DNA of 64,000 nucleotides from Shimia sp. CNT1-13L.2 (GCF_024331145.1 NZ_JANDJO010000003.1:124001-188000), one strand, 5' to 3'; positions 43,112 through 53,051 are shown, counted from the first letter of the stretch. Notes: generated from the sequence alone by a model not told the origin. Made by a program: numbers and translations.

Positions 43112-43681
43112 ATGATGAAACAAGCGATGCTTACGGCGGCGATGGTTCTTGGGCTTGCAGGTGCAGCCATGGCAGCGCCGCCGGTTCTTGAACTTGCCGA
43201 TCCCCAGCCGAAGTCGGTGAAATCCGGCCTTGCGGTGACCTATGCTTATCCGATTGATGTGAAGACCCTGAGCGATGCGCGTACCGCGTTGAAGAAAGAA
43301 GGCGTGGCAGGGCGCCCGCTGGCGGGTCTGGATTATCCTGATACTCGTGAAGGCGCCAAGGTCATGACCTCGGACAAGGCCTATGTGGTGGCAGCGCGGA
43401 TCAACGGCTACATGAAGTTCGATGCGCCGGGTGTGTACGAGATCGAGATGTTCTCGAACGATGGTCTGGATCTGTCGCTTGGCGGGCAGCGGATTGCCAA
43501 GCTTGACGAGCGCGCGCCCTGTGGCAGTGCGGGGCGTCGCCGGGTCGAGGTCAAGGACGCCGGCTGGTACAAGCTTTCGGCAGTTTATTTCCAGCGGATG
43601 GGCACCAGTTGCCTTCAGATGGAGATGGGCAAGGACGGGGCGAAGCGAAAGCAGGTGTCCAACGCGGTTTTCGGATACTAG
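43112..43681 (+). CDS. Secreted protein with PA14-like fold
   Basis: A 189-residue exported protein. The signal peptide is MMKQAMLTAAMVLGLAGAAM (ATG 43112; 43115 is a close alternative). The mature part, about residues 95-185, has the order of strands of a PA14-type beta domain: NGYMKFDAPGVYEIEMFSND, GLDLSLGGQRIAKLDE, and VEVKDAGWYKLSAVYFQRMGTS. Two cysteines (CGSAG and SCLQM) may form a disulfide. Such domains often bind sugars, but no binding residues are certain here. Translation may be controlled by the hairpin that covers its ribosome-binding site. Confidence 0.75.
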   Translation: MMKQAMLTAAMVLGLAGAAMAAPPVLELADPQPKSVKSGLAVTYAYPIDVKTLSDARTALKKEGVAGRPLAGLDYPDTREGAKVMTSDKAYVVAARINGYMKFDAPGVYEIEMFSNDGLDLSLGGQRIAKLDERAPCGSAGRRRVEVKDAGWYKLSAVYFQRMGTSCLQMEMGKDGAKRKQVSNAVFGY

Positions 43682-43724
43682 GGAGCGGGCGGCCGAAATG
43701 CGCCGCCTTTTTCGTGGCCGGTGG

Positions 43725-44465
43725 CTAGATCAGTTCCACGAGGGATTTACCCAGTCTGAAAGGGGCTGCGAAGGCCACGAGGCATAGGGCGATGATCTGG
43801 AGCACGAGGATCAGGGCGTTGTCCTGAAGGAACTCCCATTCCTGTTTCAGCTCGCTGACCTGTGTGATCAGCTCGTCGTAGGAATCGGCAAGAATCTGGA
43901 AGTCGGCGGCGATCACCGGCTGCGAGAGGCGCACCTTTGCGAGGGCGGGGCGGGTGATCGCGTCGCGCGGCTCGAAAGCCAGGAACTCGGCCGGGTCAAA
44001 GGCGTTGGCGGTTTCCTGCATTTCTGGCATCTCGCTGCGCCCGACAAGAAAGTTCAACCCTTGCAGGGGGGCCGCGGCGCGGGTGACCGTCAGGAACAGG
44101 GGAAGGTCGCTGTTGCCTGCGGTCGAGGCAGAGAGGAATTCGACCTTTTCGCACAGGGTGCTGACCTGATCATCAAGGGGCGACAGGCAGTAGCGCAGCC
44201 GGAAGCGGGCGGCGTCGGCGTCGAACTCGTGGCTGGCGGTGTAGGCGATGTCGATCTGGCGGTCGAGGCGGGCCGTGTCCTCGGTGTAGATGCCGGCGAG
44301 AATGGCGGTGACGGCGCCGATGCCGCCAAGAAGAACCCAGACGAGATCGGCGATTTTCCAGGCGCGGGAGGATTTGGGCAGGCGGAACAGGAAAGCTGTT
44401 GCGACGATCCCTGTGGCGAAACAGCCAAGGAGGAGAGGGAGTTGGTTGTCCACGACAAAGTTCAT
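43725..44465 (-). CDS. Membrane protein of unknown function
   Basis: A 246-residue protein, ATG 44465, not recognised. There are two hydrophobic helices near the N-terminus (about residues 6-27 and 37-58) and a third at the C-terminus (about 212-236), with a soluble central part between (LDRQIDIAYTASHEFDADAA, then DQVSTLCEKVEFL). The central part has two cysteines and is likely extracytoplasmic or cytoplasmic depending on the topology, which I cannot decide. It is convergent with the PA14-like gene. The 221-base gap upstream (44466-44686) lies before the DUF6455-like pair on the other strand. Confidence 0.7.
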   Translation of the reverse strand: MNFVVDNQLPLLLGCFATGIVATAFLFRLPKSSRAWKIADLVWVLLGGIGAVTAILAGIYTEDTARLDRQIDIAYTASHEFDADAARFRLRYCLSPLDDQVSTLCEKVEFLSASTAGNSDLPLFLTVTRAAAPLQGLNFLVGRSEMPEMQETANAFDPAEFLAFEPRDAITRPALAKVRLSQPVIAADFQILADSYDELITQVSELKQEWEFLQDNALILVLQIIALCLVAFAAPFRLGKSLVELI

Positions 44466-44686
44466 GCAGGCACCTGAGACGGGTTGGGTCAGGGGAGAGT
44501 TTAGGGAGCGGGGCTGTGCAGGGGCAACCGGCCTCACGCGGGTGTGTACTGCGCGAGAGGGGTGACGCAAATTCACGTCATTCTGTCGGCCTGCCACATT
44601 TGCGGCATATTCCTAAAGTATAAATTACCCCAGGTAAGAACAATTTTGAGGAGAGTGAGGGGTTACCTAGCAGGAAAGGAGCAGTC

Positions 44687-45121
44687 ATGCTGGGACATAT
44701 TAAGAAGCTATTTTCTGGGCGCGGTCGCGCTCCGCACCATAAACTTGGTCATCCCAATCCGCATCTGTCGCGTGATCCGCTGGATGATGAGATGGGGCTT
44801 GAGGAACTGTTCGAGGAATACGCCGAACACGATGAAGTGCCGATGCGGATGCTGCGGATGTCGCGGATGTTCGGGTTGAGTAAACAGCAGATTGCTCATC
44901 CCAACACGCAAGGGCGGATGCTTGTTCTGCGCTGCAACAACTGTTCGATGCGCGGTCGGTGTTTCAGGGACCGCGACCACAAGTGGACCAGCACGCCGGG
45001 GTTTGACAAGGAGCGCTGCGCCAATATCGAGACCTACCGCGAGATTGCGAAACGGGATGGCAACCGCGCGCCGATCAAGCACCAGATGTTCCGGATGCCA
45101 AAATTTCTCGGGAGATCATAA
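44687..45121 (+). CDS. DUF6455-like four-cysteine protein, copy 1
   Basis: A 144-residue protein, ATG 44687 with GGAAAGGAG upstream. It is basic at the N-terminus, then has an acidic helix (LEELFEEYAEHDEV) and a helix with MRMLRMSRMFGLSKQQIAHP. The cysteine motif is RCNNCSMRGRCFRDRD (C-x2-C-x5-C), and a fourth Cys lies in DKERCANIE. The pattern is that of the DUF6455 group of Rhodobacterales, function unknown. Four cysteines could bind zinc or an iron-sulfur cluster. The next gene is a paralogue with the same motif and the same order of segments. Confidence 0.7.
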   Translation: MLGHIKKLFSGRGRAPHHKLGHPNPHLSRDPLDDEMGLEELFEEYAEHDEVPMRMLRMSRMFGLSKQQIAHPNTQGRMLVLRCNNCSMRGRCFRDRDHKWTSTPGFDKERCANIETYREIAKRDGNRAPIKHQMFRMPKFLGRS

Positions 45122-45183
45122 TTTCACCATAATCCTATGGTTGAGTAGGATTGGGAAAGAAGACGTGATGATTGAGTAGTGAC

Positions 45184-45597
45184 ATGGTGGGACAAGAAAC
45201 TGCATCGCGGGTTTGGGCCTGGTTCATCAAGCCGCTGGACAAACCTCTGACCGAAGAACAGGCGCGCGCGAAGGTGAGCCTGCATCGCGACACGCTGGGC
45301 CTTGGGGCGCTGATCGACGAATACGCCAATTCGACCGACGTGGCGCGCAGGCTGATGCGGATGGGGCACCTGTTTGGCCTTAGCAAACAGCAGATCGCCC
45401 ATCCCAACACACAGGCCAAGCTGTTGGTCGAAAGCTGCAACACCTGCCGCAACCGCAGCCACTGTTTCCGCGACCGCAACGGCGCGCCGGTGGACCATCC
45501 GGGCTTTGACATCGAACGCTGCCCGGTGATCGAGACCCTGCGGGCGATCGCCAAACGCGACGGCAACCGGACAGCAATCCGCAACCGGATGATCTGA
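45184..45597 (+). CDS. DUF6455-like four-cysteine protein, copy 2
   Basis: A 137-residue paralogue of the preceding gene. Shared segments are FGLSKQQIAHPNTQ, the C-x2-C-x5-C motif (SCNTCRNRSHCFRDR), PGFDIERCPVIETLRAIAK and RDGNR. The N-terminal 45 residues differ. ATG 45184 is 62 bases after copy 1 and has no good ribosome-binding site, so it may depend on read-through translation or start at TTG 45172. A tandem duplication with divergence is the simplest history. Function unknown; the same metal-binding hypothesis applies. Confidence 0.68.
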   Translation: MVGQETASRVWAWFIKPLDKPLTEEQARAKVSLHRDTLGLGALIDEYANSTDVARRLMRMGHLFGLSKQQIAHPNTQAKLLVESCNTCRNRSHCFRDRNGAPVDHPGFDIERCPVIETLRAIAKRDGNRTAIRNRMI

Positions 45598-45701
45598 GGG
45601 CGGTCAAGGCTCGGTTACGTGGCCCTTTGCCTTCCGTATCGAAGCGGGATGGTTCGCTTTGTGGGACGTCGCCACGTTCAAAATCTTTGAAATCTATGAA
45701 T

Positions 45702-45810
45702 GCGCTGTCGGGGTATTCCCTGGGACGTGAGGCGCAGCCCTGCGCAGCTAACCGCGCAAATCAAAGAGTGGCGCTGGCAGGGTGTTTCCCTGGGACGTGA
45801 GGCGTCAGCC
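45702..45810. repeat. Two imperfect direct repeats of about 38-40 bp
   Basis: Copy 1 at 45702-45739 and copy 2 at 45771-45810 both carry TTCCCTGGGACGTGAGGCG, preceded by GCGCTG and followed by CAGCC. They are 69 bases apart, with a spacer of 31 bases. Two copies only, so not a CRISPR array. They may be remnants of a duplication. Confidence 0.75.
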
Positions 45811-45814
45811 GCAC

Positions 45815-45885
45815 GGCCCGCGCCTGACCTTCCCCATGGGAAGGCGCTTCTCGCCTCCCCAAGGTCAGGCGCGGGCCTTTGTTTT
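45815..45885 (+). terminator. Long branched hairpin terminator
   Basis: A 17-bp perfect stem GGCCCGCGCCTGACCTT (45815-45831) with its complement at 45861-45877, enclosing a 29-base loop that itself contains AGGCG/CGCCT. TTTGTTTT follows on the plus strand. It is well placed to end transcription from the DUF6455-like pair. Confidence 0.85.
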
Positions 45886-45931
45886 GGGTAGAAGGATGTC
45901 TCAATTCGGCTAGACAATTTCCCTCTTGATT

Positions 45932-46672
45932 TCAGCGCAATTCAGGTTCGCATTCAGACAACACTGGGACTCCATTTTTGATAACGAATACCTGCTTGCG
46001 CACTTGATCTCTAATGTTTCGGCTTTCCAAGGTCAGCGTGTATTCTTTCGAAATATCCAATTGTCTCTCGTCGATGGTAATGAGTTCGAATGGCATTTCC
46101 TTTTCGGGTGCCAGATAGGGTAACACCTTGGAACTTAGGAGTAGTTCCTGGTTATCTTCTAGAAACAAATTGCTTCCCAAGGATGCCGCGCCGACGTTTT
46201 TTGCAATGAACTTATAGCTACGCCTCCCGCCTGATGATGAGCTGCCGCCGCCTCGCAACTGAAAAAAAGGCAATTCTCTTGATTGGGAAGCGAGAGTTTG
46301 ATCTTCACGAACGGCAATGTCTAAGTTCAATTGTCGCTCGGTTATGCCGACCATTTCTTTTTGCTGTTCAACAGAATTTTTTAGTTCTTCCGCTTGGAGC
46401 TCAAGAGCTTGAACACTGTGTCTAAGTTCCCTTCCCTGCTGAAAGAAACCAAGCACTAGCCAGCAAATTGCTAGGGGGCCAAAGGCACCGGCCAAAAAAT
46501 CGCCGACTTCATTCAGGCTCATTGGCTCAAGCTTCAGGGCGCCAGAGTAAAAGGCGAGGGGTATGCCGCCAACAAGGAGAATGAAGTAAAATTTTGTAAT
46601 CTTGAGGCCTAGTGCCTCTAGTTTCGTCGCTTTTTGCTCAAGTTTTTCCGGCCTTTTGCCCTCCTCAAACAT
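45932..46672 (-). CDS. Low-GC membrane/coiled-coil orphan overlapping parE
   Basis: A 246-residue protein, not recognised. It has two hydrophobic helices (about residues 26-45 and 58-78), then a coiled coil (about 80-115, LRHSVQALELQAEELKNSVE) and a C-terminal beta-rich domain with a Gly/Ser run (GGGSSSSGG). Base composition is clearly lower than its neighbours: 26 G+C of 60 bases at 46021-46080, against 37 of 60 at 47161-47220 in parE. ATG 46672 overlaps the parE stop codon by 8 bases, so it may be translated by coupling. Low GC and unknown type suggest acquisition by transfer. Confidence 0.65.
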   Translation of the reverse strand: MFEEGKRPEKLEQKATKLEALGLKITKFYFILLVGGIPLAFYSGALKLEPMSLNEVGDFLAGAFGPLAICWLVLGFFQQGRELRHSVQALELQAEELKNSVEQQKEMVGITERQLNLDIAVREDQTLASQSRELPFFQLRGGGSSSSGGRRSYKFIAKNVGAASLGSNLFLEDNQELLLSSKVLPYLAPEKEMPFELITIDERQLDISKEYTLTLESRNIRDQVRKQVFVIKNGVPVLSECEPELR

Positions 46673-48623
46673 CCAACTCCTCCACGAACTTCGCGTTCTC
46701 CTGAATATACTGAAAGCGCAGTTCGGGTTTCTTGCCCATCAGCCGTTCCACGAGGTCTCCGGTTTCGCCGGGTTCGTCCTCGTCGATGGTGACGCGGATC
46801 AGGGTGCGCGAGGCGGGGTCCATCGTGGTTTCCTTGAGGTCCTTGGCGTCCATTTCGCCAAGACCCTTGAAGCGCGAGACGTCGATCTTGCCCTTGCCGC
46901 CAAGGCCTTTTTCCAGCCATTCGTCACGCTCGGTCTCGTCGATGCAGTAGACGCGTTTCGCGCCCTGCGTCAGGCGGAACAGCGGCGGGCAGGCGAGGTA
47001 GAGGTGGCCCTGGTCGATCATCGGGCGCATCTGGGTGAAGAAGAAGGTCATCAGGAGCGAGGCGATGTGCGCACCGTCGACATCCGCATCGGTCATGATG
47101 ATGATCTTGTCATAGCGCAGGTCATCGACGTTGAACTTGGTGCCAAGGCCGACGCCAAGCGCCTGTGTCAGGTCGTTGATCTCGGCGTTTGAGCCGATCT
47201 TGGACGAGGCCGCACCGAGAACGTTGAGGATTTTACCGCGCAGGGGCAGGAGGGCCTGGGTCTTGCGGTTGCGGGCCATCTTGGCCGAGCCGCCCGCCGA
47301 GTCGCCCTCGACGATGAAAAGTTCGGTTCCATCGCGGTTGGTGGCGGAACAGTCGGTGAGCTTGCCCGGCAGGCGCAGCTTTTTGGTGGCCGATTTGCGC
47401 TGGGTCTCTTTTTCCTGACGGCGACGCAGGCGTTCCTCGGCGCGCAGGATCAGGAAGTCGAGAATGGCCCCGGCGGATTTGGTATCGGCGGCCAGCCAGT
47501 TGTCAAAGTGGTCGCGGACCGAGTTTTCCACCATCTTGTTGGCGGCCTCGGTCGACAGGCGGTCCTTGGTCTGGCCGACAAAGGCGGGATCGGCAATGAA
47601 GCAGGAGACCAGCGCGCAGCCGCCGGTCATCAGGTCGTCGCGGGTGATCTGGGTGGCCTTCTTGTTGCCGACCAGTTCGCCGTAAGCCTTGATGCCCTTG
47701 AGGATCGCAGCCCAGAAGCCGGTGACATGGGTGCCGCCTTCTGGGGTGGGTACGGTGTTACAGTAGGACTGGGTAAAGCCATCGCGCGAGGGCGTCCAGT
47801 TGATCGCCCATTCGACATAGCCTGCCTCGCCGAACTTCTCGCGGAACTCGACCTTGCCGGCAAAGGGCGCGTCGGCATAGGTCGAGGCGCTGCCAAGCAC
47901 CTCGGTCAGGTAGTCCTTGAGGCCGCCGGGAAAGTGGAAGGTGGCCTCGGTCGGGGTTTCATTGTCGTCGATCTCGGATTTCCAGCGGATTTCGACGCCG
48001 GAGAAGAGATAGGCCTTGGAGCGCACGAGGGTGAAGAGGCGCTTGGGCTTGAAGCGGTGCGAGCCGAAGATCTCGGCATCGGCGTGGAAGGTCACGGTGG
48101 TGCCGCGCCGATTGGGGGCGCTGCCGACCTTTTCGACGGGGCCAAGCGGTTTACCGCGCGAGAACCGCTGTTCGTGCAGTTCCTTGTTGCGGGCGACCTG
48201 GACCACGAGGGAATCCGAGAGCGCGTTCACGACCGAGGAGCCAACGCCGTGCAGACCGCCCGAGGTCTGATAGGCCTTGCCCGAGAACTTGCCGCCCGCG
48301 TGCAGGGTGCAGAGGATCACCTCGAGCGCGGATTTGTCGGGGAACTTGGGGTGCGGATCAATCGGGATGCCGCGGCCGTTGTCGCGGATCGTGACCGAAT
48401 AATCGGCGTGCAGTTCCACCTCGATCCGGTTGGCGTGACCGGCAACGGCCTCGTCCATGGAGTTGTCGAGGATTTCGGCCACCATGTGGTGCAGCGCGCG
48501 CTCGTCCGTGCCGCCGATATACATGCCTGGCCTCTGGCGGACAGGTTCGAGCCCTTCGAGGACTTCGATGGAGGAGGCGTCGTAGGATTGCGATTGGGTC
48601 TCGGTCAGGAGATCGTTTGCCAT
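46665..48623 (-). CDS. parE: DNA topoisomerase IV subunit B
   Basis: ParE is the ATPase subunit of topoisomerase IV, which separates daughter chromosomes. The 652-residue chain begins [20 protein letters not shown] at ATG 48623; a longer frame is a shadow. The GHKL ATPase has [13 protein letters not shown] and DNGRGIPID, with [14 protein letters not shown] as the lid glycine motif. The TOPRIM domain shows [18 protein letters not shown] and [11 protein letters not shown]. It is shorter than typical GyrB, lacking an insert, and has [16 protein letters not shown] as in ParE. Divergent from ppk2 across 205 bases. Confidence 0.94.
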   Translation of the reverse strand: MANDLLTETQSQSYDASSIEVLEGLEPVRQRPGMYIGGTDERALHHMVAEILDNSMDEAVAGHANRIEVELHADYSVTIRDNGRGIPIDPHPKFPDKSALEVILCTLHAGGKFSGKAYQTSGGLHGVGSSVVNALSDSLVVQVARNKELHEQRFSRGKPLGPVEKVGSAPNRRGTTVTFHADAEIFGSHRFKPKRLFTLVRSKAYLFSGVEIRWKSEIDDNETPTEATFHFPGGLKDYLTEVLGSASTYADAPFAGKVEFREKFGEAGYVEWAINWTPSRDGFTQSYCNTVPTPEGGTHVTGFWAAILKGIKAYGELVGNKKATQITRDDLMTGGCALVSCFIADPAFVGQTKDRLSTEAANKMVENSVRDHFDNWLAADTKSAGAILDFLILRAEERLRRRQEKETQRKSATKKLRLPGKLTDCSATNRDGTELFIVEGDSAGGSAKMARNRKTQALLPLRGKILNVLGAASSKIGSNAEINDLTQALGVGLGTKFNVDDLRYDKIIIMTDADVDGAHIASLLMTFFFTQMRPMIDQGHLYLACPPLFRLTQGAKRVYCIDETERDEWLEKGLGGKGKIDVSRFKGLGEMDAKDLKETTMDPASRTLIRVTIDEDEPGETGDLVERLMGKKPELRFQYIQENAKFVEELDV

Positions 48624-48756
48624 GCGTCGGGCTGCTCTTCTTGGTGTTGATTGGGGGCCATTATGGCAGGAGGGCGCGGCATGGGGAAGGGGGCAGCGCG
48701 AGATAGCTGTGGAGGGATTGATTGCGGGCAGAAAAAGCCTGTCAGGCGGGGCCATG

Positions 48757-48770
48757 TTGACGTGCATCAA
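48757..48770. promoter_or_regulatory. FNR-type box upstream of ppk2
   Basis: TTGACGTGCATCAA, a perfect match to the FNR/Crp-family pattern TTGAY-N4-RTCAA, 58 bases upstream of the ppk2 start codon and 134 bases upstream of parE. Rhodobacterales use FnrL and related proteins at such sites under low oxygen. Confidence 0.6.
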
Positions 48771-48828
48771 TGCAGCGTCAAGGTGCTTGGGGTAGGGTGT
48801 GCGCGAGTTCAGAAAATTGGAGAATTAC

Positions 48829-49812
48829 ATGACCGCAACTTCTGCGAATACTTCCGCTGCATCGAAAAAAACCACCAACGACGCCACCGAGGCACCCGTT
48901 GCCAACGGTGCGACCGCGCCTGTTGTGGCGGAAACCGCTGCGGAAGAACGCAAGGCCAACCCAAGCCCCGAAGAGGTACGTGCTGCGTTTGAAAGCGGCA
49001 AATACCCCTACGATACGAAGCTGTCGCGCAAAACCTACGAGGCGCAGAAGGCCAAGATTCAGGCTGAACTTCTGAAGGTTCAGCTTTGGGCGCAGGAAAC
49101 CGGCCAGAAGTTCGTCATGTTGTTTGAAGGCCGCGATGCCGCTGGTAAGGGGGGGACGATCAAGCGCTTTACCGAGCACCTCAATCCGCGGATGGCGCGC
49201 GTTGTGGCGCTGAACAAGCCGACGGATGAAGAACGCGGTCAGTGGTACTTCCAGCGCTATATCAATCACCTGCCGACTTCGGGCGAGATCGTGCTCTATG
49301 ACCGTTCGTGGTACAACCGCGCTGGCGTTGAGCGTGTGATGGGGTTCTGCGAGCCGGGGGAATACCTTGAGTTCATGCGCCAGACTCCTGATTTCGAACA
49401 GATGCTGGTGCGCTCGGGCATCCGCCTTTACAAATACTGGTTCTCGGTCACGCAGGACGAACAGCGCCGCCGGTTCAAGAGCCGCGAGACCGATCCTCTC
49501 AAGCAGTGGAAGCTGTCGCCGATCGACAAGGCATCGCTGGACAAGTGGGATGATTACACCGAGGCCAAGGAAGCGATGTTCTTCTATACCGACACCGCCG
49601 ATGCGCCGTGGACGGTGATCAAGTCGAACGACAAGAAACGTGCGCGTCTGAACTGTATGCTGCACTTCCTGAACTCGCTGGATTATCCGGGTAAGGATCT
49701 GGACATCGCGCAGGCACCGGACCCGTTGATCGTGTCGACGGCGAGCCATGTGATCCATCGTTCGGAGCATATCCTGGGCACGGCGCTGCATCCGGATACC
49801 CGAAAGAAATAA
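48829..49812 (+). CDS. ppk2: Polyphosphate kinase 2
   Basis: PPK2 enzymes transfer phosphate between polyphosphate and nucleotides, mainly making NTP or NDP from polyphosphate. The 327-residue protein has an N-terminal low-complexity segment (about residues 1-45, Ala/Thr-rich), then the kinase. Walker A is FEGRDAAGKGGTIKRF, followed by NPRMARVVALNKPTDEE, Walker B VLYDRSWYNRAGVERVMGF and the lid region RRRFKSRETDPLKQWKLSP. The start is ATG 48829, with GGAG 7 bases upstream; the frame is open upstream to 48799 without a better site. An FNR-type box lies upstream. A strong terminator follows. Confidence 0.94.
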   Translation: MTATSANTSAASKKTTNDATEAPVANGATAPVVAETAAEERKANPSPEEVRAAFESGKYPYDTKLSRKTYEAQKAKIQAELLKVQLWAQETGQKFVMLFEGRDAAGKGGTIKRFTEHLNPRMARVVALNKPTDEERGQWYFQRYINHLPTSGEIVLYDRSWYNRAGVERVMGFCEPGEYLEFMRQTPDFEQMLVRSGIRLYKYWFSVTQDEQRRRFKSRETDPLKQWKLSPIDKASLDKWDDYTEAKEAMFFYTDTADAPWTVIKSNDKKRARLNCMLHFLNSLDYPGKDLDIAQAPDPLIVSTASHVIHRSEHILGTALHPDTRKK

Positions 49813-49876
49813 GGGCTGCTGCTGCGCTGCTTCCAGAGGAGGGGATGTAGCGCGCTCTGAATGGGCAGTAGCTCGG

Positions 49877-49915
49877 AAAAGGCGGTGTTGATCGTTGGGA
49901 TCAAGCCGCCTTTTT
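49877..49915 (+). terminator. Rho-independent terminator of ppk2
   Basis: GGCGG (49881-49885) with CCGCC (49906-49910), and nested TTGATC (49888-49893) with GATCAA (49899-49904), followed by TTTTT. Flanking AAAA extends the stem. Confidence 0.88.
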
Positions 49916-50018
49916 CTATGGGTGTATCCGAGGTGTCGAACCATCTGGATAATGCGAAGAGTGTTTCTCGCAAAGAGGGTGCTTGCCAGAATGTCGCAGG
50001 CCGCCTAAGGCTTGGCGT

Positions 50019-51386
50019 ATGACGAGTTCTTTCACCTATCGCGATCATTCGCGCGCGGTATTGCGCCTTGGACTGCCCTTGATCGGAGGGCACGTGGCGC
50101 AGTTTGCCATTCATTTGACCGATACAGTCATGCTTGGCTGGTACTCGGTGGCGGCGCTGGCTGCTGTGGTGCTTGGCGGTACTTATTTCTTCGTGATTTT
50201 CATCCTTGAGTCCGGATTTGCCATTGCTGTCATGCCCTTGGTCGCCGAAGCCGATGCGGCGGGCGACGAGACGACGCTGCGGCGTGTGACGCGCATGGGG
50301 ATGTGGCTGTCGGTGATTGCGGCCTTCGTGGCGCTGCCCCTGTTCTGGTTCTCCGAGGCGATCCTTTTGGCGTTGGGGCAGGATCCGGACGTGGCTGCAA
50401 CGGCGCAGGAATACCTGCGTATTGCCGGTTGGGGGCTGGTGCCCGCACTGCTGGTGATGGTGCTGAAAAGCTACCTCGCGGCGCTTGAGAAGACGCGCGT
50501 GGTGTTCTGGGTGACGGTTGCCGCTGCAGTGGCGAACGGGCTTGTGAACTATGCGCTTATCTTCGGCAACTGGGGCGCGCCCGAACTGGGCGTTGTAGGC
50601 GCAGCGATTGCCTCGCTGGTGGTGCAGGTGATCTCGCTTGCCGGGGTGATGATCTATGCGGCGGTTGTTCTTCCCGAGCATACCCTTTTCGCGCGTCTCT
50701 GGCGGCCGGACTGGGAGGCGTTTGCCCATGTGTTCCGGCTTGGCCTGCCTATCGGGATCACCAACCTTGCGGAAGTGGGGCTGTTCGCGGCCTCGTCGTT
50801 GATGATGGGTTGGCTTGGGACGATCCAGCTTGCCGCGCATGGGATCGCGCTTCAGCTGGCATCGCTGACATTCATGGTGCACCTCGGGCTGTCGAACGCA
50901 GCGACGGTGCGGGCCGGGAACGCGATTGGGCGCAAGGATGCCGAACACCTTGCCAAGGGCGCGCAGGTGGCGATCCTGATGTCCTTTGCGACGGCTGTTT
51001 GTGCTGTTGTCGTGTTCCTGAGCTATCCGGAGTTCCTTTTGGGGCTGTTCCTCAACCCGGATGAGCCGAACCGGATGGTGATCCTGACCGCGGGTGTGGC
51101 GCTGTTGTATATGGCGGCTCTGTTCCAGATTGTTGACGGGGCGCAGGTGATGGCGCTGGGCTTGTTGCGCGGCGTCAAGGACACGCGGGCACCGATGATC
51201 ATTGCCGCGATCAGCTATTGGATCATCGGGGTGCCCTGCGGCTATGTCCTCGGGTTCTCGCTCGGCTGGGGCGGTGTTGGCGTCTGGCTGGGGCTGGTGG
51301 TTGGCCTGACGGCGGCGTCGATCCTCTTGATGTGGCGTTTCTGGGGGCCGAAACTGTCCACGCTCAGGCGGCAGTTCGCGGCCTGA
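50019..51386 (+). CDS. MATE-family multidrug/toxin exporter
   Basis: A 455-residue inner-membrane exporter of the MATE family, with 12 helices. ATG 50019 is chosen over an upstream frame start because the family begins near residue 10. LRLGLPLIGGHVAQFAIHLT (helix 1), DTVMLGWYSVAALAAVVLGG (helix 2) and, in the second half, FRLGLPIGITNLAEVGLFAA repeat the same pattern, as expected for the two-fold MATE fold. DGAQVMALGLLRGVKDTRAP is typical of helix 10-11. Members exchange Na+ or H+ for cationic compounds; the substrate is unknown. Confidence 0.93.
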   Translation: MTSSFTYRDHSRAVLRLGLPLIGGHVAQFAIHLTDTVMLGWYSVAALAAVVLGGTYFFVIFILESGFAIAVMPLVAEADAAGDETTLRRVTRMGMWLSVIAAFVALPLFWFSEAILLALGQDPDVAATAQEYLRIAGWGLVPALLVMVLKSYLAALEKTRVVFWVTVAAAVANGLVNYALIFGNWGAPELGVVGAAIASLVVQVISLAGVMIYAAVVLPEHTLFARLWRPDWEAFAHVFRLGLPIGITNLAEVGLFAASSLMMGWLGTIQLAAHGIALQLASLTFMVHLGLSNAATVRAGNAIGRKDAEHLAKGAQVAILMSFATAVCAVVVFLSYPEFLLGLFLNPDEPNRMVILTAGVALLYMAALFQIVDGAQVMALGLLRGVKDTRAPMIIAAISYWIIGVPCGYVLGFSLGWGGVGVWLGLVVGLTAASILLMWRFWGPKLSTLRRQFAA

Positions 51387-51413
51387 GTTGGATTTTTTGC
51401 TGATAGGTCGAAG

Positions 51414-51821
51414 CTACTGATTGCCCTTGAGCAGGCGGTCGGCCTTTTTGCGGACAAGGACCGAGCGCAGGTCGTGCATGGCCAGCAAAAGCGCGTCGGT
51501 GACGTCTTCCAGCTGTTCCTCGGTGGCGCGGGACTGGGCCCACTGCGTGGTGAGGTTCATGTAGTCGACGGCGCGGTGAATGTCGTCGATGTCGCGATGC
51601 GCTAGCACTTCCTGGCGTTCCTGCATCCAGTCGCGGATGACCTCTAGGTCGTCATCGGACAGGATGCGATCACCGTGCGGCTTGATCTCGCCGTTGCGGA
51701 TGTTGACCACCGCGATCTGATCCATGTCGATGCGGCGCTGGCGGTTCTGCGTGTCGACGCGAAAGACCAGTGCCCCGTTTTCACGAACCCGGAAGTAATA
51801 TTCAGGCAGATCAGCGGACAT
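51414..51821 (-). CDS. Conserved hypothetical protein next to aspC
   Basis: A 135-residue soluble protein that I do not recognise. It starts SADLPEYYFRVRENGALVFRVD and has a beta-rich first half (about residues 1-50) and a helical second half (LSDDDLEVIRDWMQERQEVL, then a helix of charged residues). No signal peptide or cysteine motif is visible. It follows aspC on the same strand with a 9-base gap and is probably co-transcribed. Confidence 0.72.
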   Translation of the reverse strand: MSADLPEYYFRVRENGALVFRVDTQNRQRRIDMDQIAVVNIRNGEIKPHGDRILSDDDLEVIRDWMQERQEVLAHRDIDDIHRAVDYMNLTTQWAQSRATEEQLEDVTDALLLAMHDLRSVLVRKKADRLLKGNQ

Positions 51822-51830
51822 CCACGTTCC

Positions 51831-53051
<1,221 letters not shown>

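Larger units (their letters stand above)
45598..45931. other. 334-base non-coding region with direct repeats
   Basis: No gene is supported. It holds two direct repeats (45702-45739 and 45771-45810) and a long hairpin (45815-45877), each listed separately. The remainder is the 3' flank of two convergent genes. Confidence 0.6.

Noticed and set aside
45702-45810. Direct repeats as a mini CRISPR array
   Set aside because: Only two imperfect copies with one spacer, repeats not palindromic, and no cas genes in the window.
48624-48770. Longer parE starting at 48770
   Set aside because: The extension is Pro/His-rich with no family similarity, and the FNR box and a promoter region lie inside it.
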